Positions 1 through 7,435 of a DNA stretch of 64,000 bases are shown piece after piece. The position numbers were made by a program, and so were the translations under genes. Origin of the DNA: Rhizobium sp. 16-488-2b (GTDB taxonomy: Bacteria; Pseudomonadota; Alphaproteobacteria; Rhizobiales; Rhizobiaceae); NCBI RefSeq assembly GCF_017741815.1, contig NZ_JAGHMF010000036.1, positions 124,001 through 188,000 on the forward strand, in the 5' to 3' direction. The notes under the pieces are model-generated. The model saw only the letters and a program-made list of their open reading frames with translations. It was not told the DNA's origin and searched no databases. How positions within the stretch are numbered: the first letter of the stretch is position 1; every line of letters starts with the position of its first letter.

Positions 1-251
1 AAATGCACAAAAGCGCACCATCGATGACACATGGCGTCATATCGGCCGGAGGCTCAAGCCTCTCAAGGCCTCACATCCTATGAGTTTATTTTCAAGGCAT
101 GGGCTTCACAGCCCGAACGCTTCACCCTTAATCCGCTCCATCAAATGCCAGAACTAGACATCTGGGCACAACGCACCGCATTGATCACCAAAAACAAAAA
201 AGCCGCCGCCAATGTGGCGACGGCTTTCGGGGGGCAGGGAAGCCCAAGGCG
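1..251. other. Intergenic start of window
   Basis: No convincing gene is visible. A 74-codon open frame from position 31 runs into the terminator of the leftward small gene, has no ribosome binding site and shows no recognisable domain. The only clear element is the leftward terminator at 189-225. Confidence 0.6.
189..225 (-). terminator. Rho-independent terminator of the 69-aa gene
   Basis: Read on the minus strand, a stem of AGCCGTCGCCA against TGGCGGCGGCT (one mismatch) with a very short loop is followed by a T-rich tract TTTTTTGTTTTTGG. It lies about 27 bases after the stop of the small leftward gene, so it most likely ends that transcript. Confidence 0.8.
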
Positions 252-461
252 TTAGCAATAGCTGCAGACAGCAGCCGGATTGCCTTTGATCACATCGATG
301 AATTTCTTGACCGGGTTGGTACGCTGTTCGCGCTTCACAGCCGCAGTCTCCAGGAGCCGCTTGAAATCTTCAAGCTTCACGCCGTCGGCGCGCATCACCA
401 TGGCGATCAGGGGGTCGCGAAGGGCTTCGGATATCGTCAGGTCGTCTCTGGTCTTTCTCAT
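252..461 (-). CDS. Small hypothetical protein with C-terminal CSYC
   Basis: This encodes 69 residues with an ATG start preceded by a very strong Shine-Dalgarno AAAGGAGG. A rho-independent terminator follows, so the gene is probably real. The protein is helical and charged (MRKTRDDLTISEALRDPLIA), with no signal peptide or membrane segment. It ends in NPAAVCSYC, whose last three residues hold two cysteines that could bind a metal or form a disulfide. It is divergent from the TetR gene, and the space between them holds a dyad that looks like a TetR operator, so it may be the TetR target. I do not recognise a characterised family. Confidence 0.7.
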   Translation of the reverse strand: MRKTRDDLTISEALRDPLIAMVMRADGVKLEDFKRLLETAAVKREQRTNPVKKFIDVIKGNPAAVCSYC

Positions 462-550
462 GGCTCAGTCCTCCTTTCGTGGGCGGTCGCCCGTGTTCCA
501 CTTCGGCCGCGCTGCCCTCTCGGCAATTGACTTCCGCGAAAAGTGGTGTT

Positions 551-585
551 ACCGGTAAGTAACAATGCATTTGTTACCGATCGGT
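551..585. promoter_or_regulatory. Putative TetR operator dyad
   Basis: The core is a perfect inverted repeat GTAACAA-N5-TTGTTAC at 559-577. Outer half-sites ACCG (551-554) and CGGT (582-585) extend the dyad. It lies directly before the TetR start at 593 and upstream of the divergent small gene. This is where a self-regulating TetR repressor usually binds. Binding itself is inferred. Confidence 0.6.
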
Positions 586-592
586 CACATGG

Positions 593-1216
593 ATGTCAAG
601 GACATTGTCCGCAGAAAAATCAAAAACTTCGACAGCTCTTCTGCCTGCAGGAACCGATGAAAAGATCCCTCCCCGGGAACGTATCGTCTCGACCGCGGCA
701 GAGCTTTTCCGTGAGCACGGAATCCGCGGCATCGGCGTCGATGCCATCGCCGAAGGCGCTCTCACCAACAAGATGACGCTCTACCGCCACTTCGGATCGA
801 AGGATGAGTTGGTGTGCGAAACACTGCGCCGTGCCTCCGAAAAGGCCGAAGCGATCTGGCGAGAGCTGGAAGCCACGCATCCCGACGATGCCCGCGCCCA
901 GCTGCTTGCCTGGATCGAGCTCAGGACGCAGAGCCTTTGCGGCGATCAGGTCGGCTGCGATCTGGCAAACGCCGCGATCGAGCTGAAGGGTGAGGGGCAC
1001 CCCGCCTATAGCGTCATCGAACGCCATAAGGCGGAGCAACGCGACAGGCTTGAGGCGCTCTGTCTCGCCGCCGGCGCGCGCGAACCGCAGCTGCTGGCAG
1101 ACACACTGACCCTGCTTCTGGAAGGCGCCCGCGTCACCCGTCAATCGATGGGCAAGGACAACTGTTGCGGCCACTTTTCCAAGGCGTGCAACGCCGCTGT
1201 CGCGGCGTTTGCCTGA
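593..1216 (+). CDS. TetR/AcrR family transcriptional regulator
   Basis: This 207-residue protein has an N-terminal TetR helix-turn-helix at about residues 28-75: RERIVSTAAELFREHGIRGI, then a recognition segment containing TNKMTLYRHFGSKDEL. The remaining residues form the ligand-binding and dimerisation part, with Cys-containing segments (SLCGDQVGCDLAN and DNCCGHF). Such proteins repress neighbouring genes until a small ligand binds. The upstream dyad at 551-585 suggests autoregulation and control of the divergent 69-residue gene. The ligand cannot be read from the sequence; an electrophile or metal response is only a thought prompted by the cysteines. Confidence 0.9.
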   Translation: MSRTLSAEKSKTSTALLPAGTDEKIPPRERIVSTAAELFREHGIRGIGVDAIAEGALTNKMTLYRHFGSKDELVCETLRRASEKAEAIWRELEATHPDDARAQLLAWIELRTQSLCGDQVGCDLANAAIELKGEGHPAYSVIERHKAEQRDRLEALCLAAGAREPQLLADTLTLLLEGARVTRQSMGKDNCCGHFSKACNAAVAAFA

Positions 1217-1294
1217 GCGCTGGTCTCTACGCTTGGAACTTTCGTGAGGGCAACTCGTTTTCAACCAGATGTGGAAACACGGTTGAGCGAGAAG

Positions 1295-1483
1295 ATGAAC
1301 TACATTTATCTCCATCGCCTGTATGCCAAACGGGCGGAGCTTGAGGCCAGGCTAGAACTCTATGAAGCGCGCGATTGCTTCGGTGACGAGGATGTCAACG
1401 ACGGCACTGATCGTGAGTTGCGTGCTCGGATCGAGGAAATCTCGGCGGAGATCGATACGCTCGAACATTCCCGCGTCGGATAA
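1295..1483 (+). CDS. Small hypothetical coiled-coil-like protein
   Basis: This frame encodes 62 residues beginning MNYIYLHRLYAKRAELEARL. A longer version from 1244 is possible, but the internal ATG at 1295 with a GAG-rich stretch before it looks better. The product is strongly charged and heptad-like (RELRARIEEISAEIDTLEH), suggesting a short helical hairpin or coiled coil. It lies downstream of the TetR gene on the same strand and converges on a DUF1810 gene, six bases away. No function is recognised and no conserved domain is obvious. Confidence 0.5.
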   Translation: MNYIYLHRLYAKRAELEARLELYEARDCFGDEDVNDGTDRELRARIEEISAEIDTLEHSRVG

Positions 1484-1489
1484 CGCCCA

Positions 1490-1927
1490 CTAGCGGGCGG
1501 CATCAAGCAGTTCGATCGTGCGATGGTCGAACGCTCCATCGTAGAAATGATCTATCACTTGATGGAAAGGTGATCCGTGGTCGCTGACCGCCGCGAACAG
1601 CGTCATCGACGATCGCAGCTTGTGGTCATCGGGAGATCCGAAGACCTCATGCGCGGATTTTCCATCGATCGATAATACGGCGTCGACACAGCGCAAAAGG
1701 CGGGCGCCGAGAATGGGATCGGCCAGATAGGTCGAGGCTTCGCCGGCCGAGCGGATGGCATATTTCTCGGCCATTGACGACGTGCCGAGACCTGCCATCT
1801 GCGGAAAGATGAACCACATCCAATGCGAGCGCTTGCGGCCATTCCTGAGCTCCGCAAGCGCGCGATCGTAGACACCGTTTTGAGCGTCGATGAAGCGATC
1901 GAGATCGTAGTCGATATTACCGGACAT
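1490..1927 (-). CDS. DUF1810 family protein
   Basis: The protein is 145 residues, the full length for the DUF1810 (YcfJ/calpastatin-like) family. Diagnostic segments are DLDRFIDAQNGVYDRALAEL near the N-terminus, the SHWMWFIFPQMAGLG core at about residues 34-48, and the C-terminal QVIDHFYDGAFDHRTIELLD. The ATG at 1927 follows a GGGGAGGG ribosome binding site. The family is widespread in proteobacteria and has no established biochemical role. It is a soluble, presumably cytoplasmic single-gene unit with no operon partner visible here. Confidence 0.88.
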   Translation of the reverse strand: MSGNIDYDLDRFIDAQNGVYDRALAELRNGRKRSHWMWFIFPQMAGLGTSSMAEKYAIRSAGEASTYLADPILGARLLRCVDAVLSIDGKSAHEVFGSPDDHKLRSSMTLFAAVSDHGSPFHQVIDHFYDGAFDHRTIELLDAAR

Positions 1928-1989
1928 GATGCCCTCCCCCGACTAGAACTAAGTCACGATCACCGTTTCTCCAGTCTAGCTGGAAGTCC

Positions 1990-2301
1990 TCAGCAGGACT
2001 TGTCTGGATACGGGCTATGCTCTCGGCAATAATCCAGCGACGGGCCGGAATCCGAGATCGCTCCTACAGGGGCGAGATCGACAGCCGATGCCGTCGAGGT
2101 GTTCATATGCGCGACATACCCCGCCGCGCCAAGAACCAGCAGGGCTCCAACGATCATAAACCGCTCCGACACTGATGGCCGGCTGGTTGCCTTGATGTGT
2201 TCCACGTATTCGCGCTCGCCCATACCGTCCAACTCTTCGTCCGTTGCATGATGATGGACCGTGTCGCCGCGAGGGGCGCTCCAGCTGTCTACATCTCTCA
2301 T
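1990..2301 (-). CDS. Hypothetical single-pass membrane protein
   Basis: This 103-residue protein starts at an ATG preceded by AGGAG. It has a charged, histidine-containing cytoplasmic head (residues 1-47), one hydrophobic segment FMIVGALLVLGAAGYVAHM at about 48-66, and a short tail ending CREHSPYPDKSC with two cysteines that would lie in the periplasm. It is not recognised as a named family. It stands alone between the DUF1810 gene and the divergent amidase operon. Confidence 0.6.
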   Translation of the reverse strand: MRDVDSWSAPRGDTVHHHATDEELDGMGEREYVEHIKATSRPSVSERFMIVGALLVLGAAGYVAHMNTSTASAVDLAPVGAISDSGPSLDYCREHSPYPDKSC

Positions 2302-2524
2302 TGTCTCGCTCCTGAAATCCGCGCGAGGTGCCTACAACATCCCTCGACCCGTGGCGTCTTTCGCGCATTCCCGATATGTGGTGGCAACCGCCACGGTTGA
2401 AGGCCGGATACACAAACTCAGTGTTCATAAAATCGAACCAATCGGTTTGATCTGGCTTCAAGGGCTTGGCACTTCGAGGAATTTCGGCTTAGGTCGCGTA
2501 TTCATCCAGACCACGGACACTGAC

Positions 2525-3898
2525 ATGACGAAATCATTTGGTGCGATGTCGATCGCGCAACTTTCCGTTCTCATCCAGAATGGCGCCGCCGATCCGGTTG
2601 AGGTCACTGAGGCAGTTCTCGAAGGCATCAAGGCGCACCCCGATCAGTCGATCTTCACCGAACTGCTGGCCGAGCGCGCGCTTGAAGAGGCCAAGGCGTC
2701 CTCGGCACGGCTGAAGGCCGGCCGGTCGCGTGGGTTGCTCGAGGGCATCCCCGTTGCCTGGAAGGATCTGTTCGACATCAAGGGGCGCGCGACGACGGCC
2801 GGCTCCAAGGTCCTGCGGGACGCCCCCGTGGCAGAAGACGATGCTGCTGTCGTGACCGCGCTCGCCCAGGCCGGCATGGTCGCCGTTGGCTGCACCAACA
2901 TGAGCGAGTTCGCCTTCTCGGGTCTCGGCATAAACCCGCATTACGGCACGCCGCACAATCCGCGCGGCAAGGATGAGCCACGTATTCCCGGCGGCTCCTC
3001 CTCGGGCGCCGGTGCCGCGGTGGCCGCAGGCCTCGTTCCGGTCGCGATCGGCACTGACACAGGCGGATCGGTTCGCATCCCCGCCGCCTTCAATGGCCTC
3101 GTCGGCTACAAAGCAACGCGCGGACGCTACCCGATGGGCGGTGTCTTTCCGCTGGCGCGAAGCCTGGATTCACTCGGCCCCCTTTGCCGCACCGTTCAGG
3201 ACACGGTCTGGGTGGACGCAGCCATGCGCGGCCTCACCGCCGCGCCCACCATCACCCCGAGCTCGCTTCGGGAGTTGGATCTGGTCATTCCAGATAATGT
3301 CGTGTTCGATGGCGCGGAGGCCGGCGTCGTCGCTGCCTTCGAGCAAAGCGTGGAGTGGCTGATCGCGGAAGGTGCTTCGGTCACCCGCGTCACTATCCCG
3401 GCCTTCGACGAGATCCTCGCCCTCATGGGCAAATACGGCAGCTTGGTTACGGCAGAAGCGTTCGCGCTTCATCGCGAACGTCTCGCCGGGCCGGAAGCGG
3501 ATCAAATGGACCACCGCGTCGTGCAGCGCACCCGCCTTGGCCAGACGATCACCATGCCTGACTACATCGCCATTATCGAAGCCCGCGAGCGGTTGATCGC
3601 GGAGGTCAACCGGATGGTCGGCGATAGCATTATTGCCTACCCGTCCGTCGCCCATGTCGCGCCACCGATCGCCGCGCTGGAGGCAAACGACGATCTTTTC
3701 TTCGCGACCAATGGCAAGACCTTGCGCAACACCATGCTCGGCAACTTCCTCGATTGGTGTGGTGTGTCGATCCCCTGCGGGACGGGCGACGCGGATATGC
3801 CGGTCGGCCTGCTGCTTTCGGCAACCGCCGGCCGCGACGAGGCGCTGCTTGCCGCCAGCCTTTCGGCGGAAGCTGTGATCACGGGAGATTCCGTTTGA
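2525..3898 (+). CDS. Amidase (amidase-signature family)
   Basis: This 457-residue enzyme belongs to the amidase-signature (GatA/AtzF-type) hydrolases that cut amide bonds. The Ser-cisSer-Lys triad is visible: Lys80 in AWKDLFDIKG, the serine run 158-160 in GGSSSGAGAAVAAG, and Ser182 in GTDTGGSVRIPAAF. The frame is open upstream to 2261, but family similarity starts just after the ATG at 2525, so I chose that start; its ribosome binding site is weak. It appears to head an operon with a TIM-barrel isomerase-like protein (52 bases downstream) and an HpcH/HpaI aldolase, which suggests hydrolysis of an amide-containing carbon source. The substrate is unknown. Confidence 0.9.
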   Translation: MTKSFGAMSIAQLSVLIQNGAADPVEVTEAVLEGIKAHPDQSIFTELLAERALEEAKASSARLKAGRSRGLLEGIPVAWKDLFDIKGRATTAGSKVLRDAPVAEDDAAVVTALAQAGMVAVGCTNMSEFAFSGLGINPHYGTPHNPRGKDEPRIPGGSSSGAGAAVAAGLVPVAIGTDTGGSVRIPAAFNGLVGYKATRGRYPMGGVFPLARSLDSLGPLCRTVQDTVWVDAAMRGLTAAPTITPSSLRELDLVIPDNVVFDGAEAGVVAAFEQSVEWLIAEGASVTRVTIPAFDEILALMGKYGSLVTAEAFALHRERLAGPEADQMDHRVVQRTRLGQTITMPDYIAIIEARERLIAEVNRMVGDSIIAYPSVAHVAPPIAALEANDDLFFATNGKTLRNTMLGNFLDWCGVSIPCGTGDADMPVGLLLSATAGRDEALLAASLSAEAVITGDSV

Positions 3899-3950
3899 AA
3901 CTCCAAGGCGTAGCTGCCTAGATAGGGCGGGAACGAGGAGGAGGAATGGA

Positions 3951-4811
3951 ATGATCGAGGATATCGAGAACGGACGGTTCGCCGTCTCCACGTGGTCGCT
4001 GCATCGGGCGCTGGGGGCCGTCTATCCCTATAGCCCCGATCCGGCCAAAAGCGCGGCGCCGCAGGAGCCTTACGGCCCCGGCAGCGTCGAGCTGATCGAC
4101 GTTCCGCGCCAGCTTGCCGATCGCGGCATCCACAGGCTGGAGATCTGCTCCTTCCATCTGCCGAGCCTCGACGCGGACTATCTGCGGCGGCTGCGCGCAG
4201 CCCTCGATCAGTCCGGCGTCATGCTTCAGACCTTGCTGGTCGAGGACGGCGACCCGAGCAACCCCGCGACGGCCGGGCGCGACATCCGCTGGATCGCCGG
4301 CTGGATCGAGATCGCAACGGCGCTTGGCGCGAAGAACATGCGCGTCATCGCGGGAAAGCAGCAGCCGAGCGACGCGAACCTCGCCCGCTCATCGGGTCAC
4401 CTCTCATGGCTCGTGGAGCAGGCCGAGGAGAGTGACATCCGTGTCGTTACCGAAAACTGGTTTGATCTCCTGCCGTCGCCGCGAGAAATGAACTGGCTGC
4501 TTGACGATCTCGCCGGCAAGGTCGGCCTCAACGGCGATCTCGGCAATTGGTCAGCGCCGGACAAATATACCGGCCTTTCGGACATCATGCGCCGCGCCGA
4601 GATCTGCCACGCGAAGGCCAACTATACCGCATCGGGCATGGACACCGTGGACTACGGCAAGTGCCTGGAGGCCTGCCGACAGGCCGGATATGCCGGTCCT
4701 TACACGCTGATCTACGATTCGCCGTTCTTCGCCGACGAATGGGACGGCATCCTTCTTCAGAAGGGCTTTATCGAACAATTCCATCAAGATGAGCAGCGCG
4801 CCACGGGCTGA
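3951..4811 (+). CDS. Sugar phosphate isomerase/epimerase-like TIM-barrel protein
   Basis: This 286-residue protein is of the xylose-isomerase-like AP-endonuclease-2 barrel type. Visible strand-end motifs are RFAVSTWSLHRAL at the N-terminus, RLEICSFHLPS, AKNMRVIAGKQQP, VVTENWFDL with the usual metal-ligand Glu, LNGDLGNWSAPD, EICHAKANYT, and a final YDSPFFADEWD. The start ATG has an excellent GAGGAGGAGG site. Members isomerise or epimerise ketoses and related polyols using a divalent metal. It lies between the amidase and the aldolase, so it may act on the product released by the amidase. The precise substrate is not deducible. Confidence 0.85.
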   Translation: MIEDIENGRFAVSTWSLHRALGAVYPYSPDPAKSAAPQEPYGPGSVELIDVPRQLADRGIHRLEICSFHLPSLDADYLRRLRAALDQSGVMLQTLLVEDGDPSNPATAGRDIRWIAGWIEIATALGAKNMRVIAGKQQPSDANLARSSGHLSWLVEQAEESDIRVVTENWFDLLPSPREMNWLLDDLAGKVGLNGDLGNWSAPDKYTGLSDIMRRAEICHAKANYTASGMDTVDYGKCLEACRQAGYAGPYTLIYDSPFFADEWDGILLQKGFIEQFHQDEQRATG

Positions 4812-4830
4812 GCTGCGGAAGGAGACTGGC

Positions 4831-5628
4831 ATGCCTGGTTCAACTGCGATCAACGACTTTTCGAAACGCCTTCGGTCGGGTGAAAGCGGTGGTCTGATTT
4901 CGGCCTGGATCGGCATTCCCGATCCGCTCTTCGTCAATCACCTCTCGCAGGAAGCCTTCGATGCCGTCGTGCTCGATATGCAGCACGGCGTCTGGGACAT
5001 GGTGTCGGCCGCAAACGGCATTGGCCAGGGCAGGCTGGCCGGAAAGCCGGTGATGGCACGTATTCCCGTCGGCGACTTCTCGACGGCCTCGCGGCTGCTC
5101 GATGGCGGCGCGTCTGGGATCATCGCGCCGATGATCAATTCGGTTGCGGATGCGCATGCCCTGGTCAAGGCGACGAAATACCCGCCGCTCGGCGAGCGCA
5201 GCTGGGGACCGACGCTGGCGATGAACCATACCGGCCTCGCCGCCGCGACCTATCTGGCAACGGCGAATACGGAGACCGTCGCGATCGCCATGATCGAGAC
5301 CCGGGAAGCACTCGATGCCGCTGACGGCATTCTCGGCGTTGACGGCATCGACGGTATCTTCATCGGCCCATCGGACCTTTCCATCGCGCTCTCGAACGGC
5401 GCGCAGCTGGCGCCCGATACGGCGGAGATGGATGTTGTGCTGAAACAGCTGCTTGACCGCTGCCGCGCGCATGGCAAGTTCGCCTGTATCTTCGGCAGCA
5501 ATGGCGAGCGCGCCGGGCAACTGCTGAAGATGGGCTTCGATCTCGTTATCGCGGGCGCGGACACGCAACAGCTTCGCGCTGGCGCCGCAAGTGCCATCGC
5601 CGCAGCGCGCAAAGGCCAGGCCGGCTGA
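4831..5628 (+). CDS. HpcH/HpaI aldolase/citrate lyase family protein
   Basis: This 265-residue class II aldolase-like protein uses a metal ion to cleave or form pyruvate-derived aldols. Family signatures are LDMQHGVWDMVSA, KPVMARIPVGDF, DGGASGIIAPMINSVADA, AIAMIETREALDA and the C-terminal GIDGIFIGPSDLSIAL. The frame opens at 4789, but the ATG at 4831 follows GGAAGGAG at ideal spacing and matches the family N-terminus. It starts 19 bases after the isomerase-like gene, so the three genes are probably one operon ending in a retro-aldol step that yields pyruvate or a related keto acid. Confidence 0.88.
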   Translation: MPGSTAINDFSKRLRSGESGGLISAWIGIPDPLFVNHLSQEAFDAVVLDMQHGVWDMVSAANGIGQGRLAGKPVMARIPVGDFSTASRLLDGGASGIIAPMINSVADAHALVKATKYPPLGERSWGPTLAMNHTGLAAATYLATANTETVAIAMIETREALDAADGILGVDGIDGIFIGPSDLSIALSNGAQLAPDTAEMDVVLKQLLDRCRAHGKFACIFGSNGERAGQLLKMGFDLVIAGADTQQLRAGAASAIAAARKGQAG

Positions 5629-5629
5629 G

Positions 5630-6304
5630 CTACTTCTTCTGCGCCAGCCAGATGACGTGGCGCGCGCCGCCACGTTTTCCATTGGCGCGCGAATTGACGG
5701 CCTCGACCGCAAAGCCACTGTCGCGCACCCGGCGCGTGAAGCTGGCGTCGGGGCCGGATGACCAGACGGCGAGCACGCCACCGGGACGCAGGGCCTCGCG
5801 TGCGGCCTTCAGCCCGGCGAAGTCGTAAAGCCCATCGTTCGATTGGCGGGTCAGCCCATCCGGCCCGTTATCGACATCAAGCAGAATGGCGTCGAATTTT
5901 GCCCGGCTCGAACGAATAAGTTCGGACACATCCCCCTGATGAATGCCGACGCGGGGATCATCGAGGCATCCCTTGAAGACTTCCGCCATTGGCCCCCTCG
6001 CCCAGCTGACGACAGCAGGCACCAGTTCGGCGACGACAACGATCGCGTCCTTGGGCACGACGGCCAAGGCCGCGCGCAATGTGAAGCCCATGCCGAGGCC
6101 GCCGATCAGGATGCTCGGGCGCGGCCGGCCCTTGAGCTTGTCGTAGGACAGCGTCGCGAGCGCCTCTTCGGAGCCGGAGAGGCGGCTGTTCATCAGCTCG
6201 TTCGATCCGAGCATGATGGAGAATTCGCTGCCGCGCTGCTTCAGGCGCAGCTCGCCGGCCTCGCCGGGAATTTGAGCGGAATCGAGCTGGATCCAGGGCA
6301 GCAT
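5630..6304 (-). CDS. SAM-dependent methyltransferase-like protein (spermidine-synthase fold)
   Basis: The protein has 224 residues with a Rossmann methyltransferase core resembling spermidine synthases: ILIGGLGMGFTLRAAL (AdoMet/dcSAM-binding loop) at about residues 65-80, VVVAELVPAVVSWAR (acidic residue at the end of strand 2), and FDAILLDVDNGPDGL at about 139-153 where the catalytic Asp region of spermidine synthases falls. It is a short form and the polyamine-binding residues are unclear, so calling it a true spermidine synthase would be unsafe. It converges on the aldolase gene with only one base between the two stops. Confidence 0.75.
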   Translation of the reverse strand: MLPWIQLDSAQIPGEAGELRLKQRGSEFSIMLGSNELMNSRLSGSEEALATLSYDKLKGRPRPSILIGGLGMGFTLRAALAVVPKDAIVVVAELVPAVVSWARGPMAEVFKGCLDDPRVGIHQGDVSELIRSSRAKFDAILLDVDNGPDGLTRQSNDGLYDFAGLKAAREALRPGGVLAVWSSGPDASFTRRVRDSGFAVEAVNSRANGKRGGARHVIWLAQKK

Positions 6305-6396
6305 GTCTTAGGCCTCGCGTTGAGCCGCCCCACTAGCACAAAAGATCGCGCCGATGAAACGCAAACACGAGGCTGCAGACCAAGCATCCGATCGGA

Positions 6397-6684
6397 TCAC
6401 TGTCCGTTGATGCAGGCCGGATTGGTGGACTTGCGGTTGGTCGCATTGCGCTGATTGGGCGGGCAGCGTGTCCACTGGACTGGGGCGGTGCCTGCCGTGC
6501 TTCCAGTCTCGAAGGAATCGAGAGGAATGGAAAGGCCGCTCGATTGTTCGTCCTGCGGGCCGGTTCCGAGTGGAGGCGAGCCATCAAACCGACCGCTGCT
6601 GTCCATGCCCATGTTCATCTGCGCCAATGCGCCGCCGGCAAAGCCCATGATGACGATCGAGGTAACTGCGAGAAGCTTGCGCAT
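6397..6684 (-). CDS. Hypothetical secreted protein
   Basis: The protein is 95 residues with a typical Sec signal peptide, MRKLLAVTSIVIMGFAGGAL followed by an Ala-Gln cleavage site around residues 20-22. The mature part is low-complexity, rich in Gly, Ser, Pro and Met (MNMGMDSSGR), and ends with two cysteines (RCPPNQR and PACINGQ) that may form a disulfide. AAGGAG precedes the start. No family is recognised. It stands alone between the methyltransferase-like gene and the ThuA gene. Confidence 0.6.
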   Translation of the reverse strand: MRKLLAVTSIVIMGFAGGALAQMNMGMDSSGRFDGSPPLGTGPQDEQSSGLSIPLDSFETGSTAGTAPVQWTRCPPNQRNATNRKSTNPACINGQ

Positions 6685-6774
6685 GCTGGAAACTCCTTCA
6701 CGTTGAACACCATGAAGAAATAGCGCGCGGCCGGTAATGTTCCAACCGCGTGCTAATACCTATTTTGCGCGAGT

Positions 6775-7416
6775 TCAGCGCGCCGCCCAGTTGGCGCCCC
6801 GGCGGAAGATGGTGCGCATTTCCGGCACGGAAAACTCCTTGGCCTGATGGCCGAGCGAGGAGTAAAAGACGCGTCCCTTTCCGTATTTCCGCTTCCAGGC
6901 GACCGGCATCACCACGCCATCGATCCAATAGGCGTGGTCGCCGGTAAAGGTCGTCGTCGCCAGCACCTCGTTGGAGGGGTCGACATGCATGTAATATTGC
7001 TCCGACGTGTAGTCGAAATCGGCAATGCCTTCCATGACAGGGTCATCGGGCCGGGCAATATTGACCCTGTAGTCGATGATGTTGCCGGGATGCGCGACCC
7101 ACTGGCCGCCGACAATGAACTGGTATTCCACGCATTCGCGGAAACTGTCACCGGCCCCGCCATGATAGCCGGCCAGACCGACACCGCCTTCGATCGCGGC
7201 AGCAAGGTTCTTGATCTCTTCCTTCTCGATCTTCGACATGGTCACGATCGGCACGACCAGCGAAAGGTCGTGAACGGAAGGGTCGGCGAAAGCCTCGGTG
7301 GTATGCTCGACATAGACCTTGAAGCCGTCTTCCTCGAGTATGTCCTTGACGATGGCGGCGCATTCCTGCGGCTCATGGCCGCTCCATCCGCCCCAAACGA
7401 TCAGTGCTTCACGCAT
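6775..7416 (-). CDS. ThuA domain-containing protein
   Basis: This 213-residue protein has the ThuA (trehalose-utilisation, glutamine-amidotransferase-like) fold. Visible features are VWGGWSGHEPQECAAIVKDI at the N-terminus, the glycine-rich VGLAGYHGGAGDSFRECVEY turn, and the C-terminal PVAWKRKYGKGRVFYSSLGH. GGAGGAAATTTA precedes the ATG. It is the last gene of a leftward set ROK regulator - Gfo/Idh dehydrogenase - ThuA. In Sinorhizobium, thuA/thuB act together in disaccharide catabolism, and a ThuA beside a Gfo/Idh oxidoreductase repeats that pairing. The sugar used here is not known. Confidence 0.9.
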   Translation of the reverse strand: MREALIVWGGWSGHEPQECAAIVKDILEEDGFKVYVEHTTEAFADPSVHDLSLVVPIVTMSKIEKEEIKNLAAAIEGGVGLAGYHGGAGDSFRECVEYQFIVGGQWVAHPGNIIDYRVNIARPDDPVMEGIADFDYTSEQYYMHVDPSNEVLATTTFTGDHAYWIDGVVMPVAWKRKYGKGRVFYSSLGHQAKEFSVPEMRTIFRRGANWAAR

Positions 7417-7435
7417 TAAATTTCCTCCTCAATAA

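Noticed and set aside
31-255. 74-codon open frame at the start of the window
   Set aside because: It runs across the leftward terminator, has no ribosome binding site and no recognisable domain.
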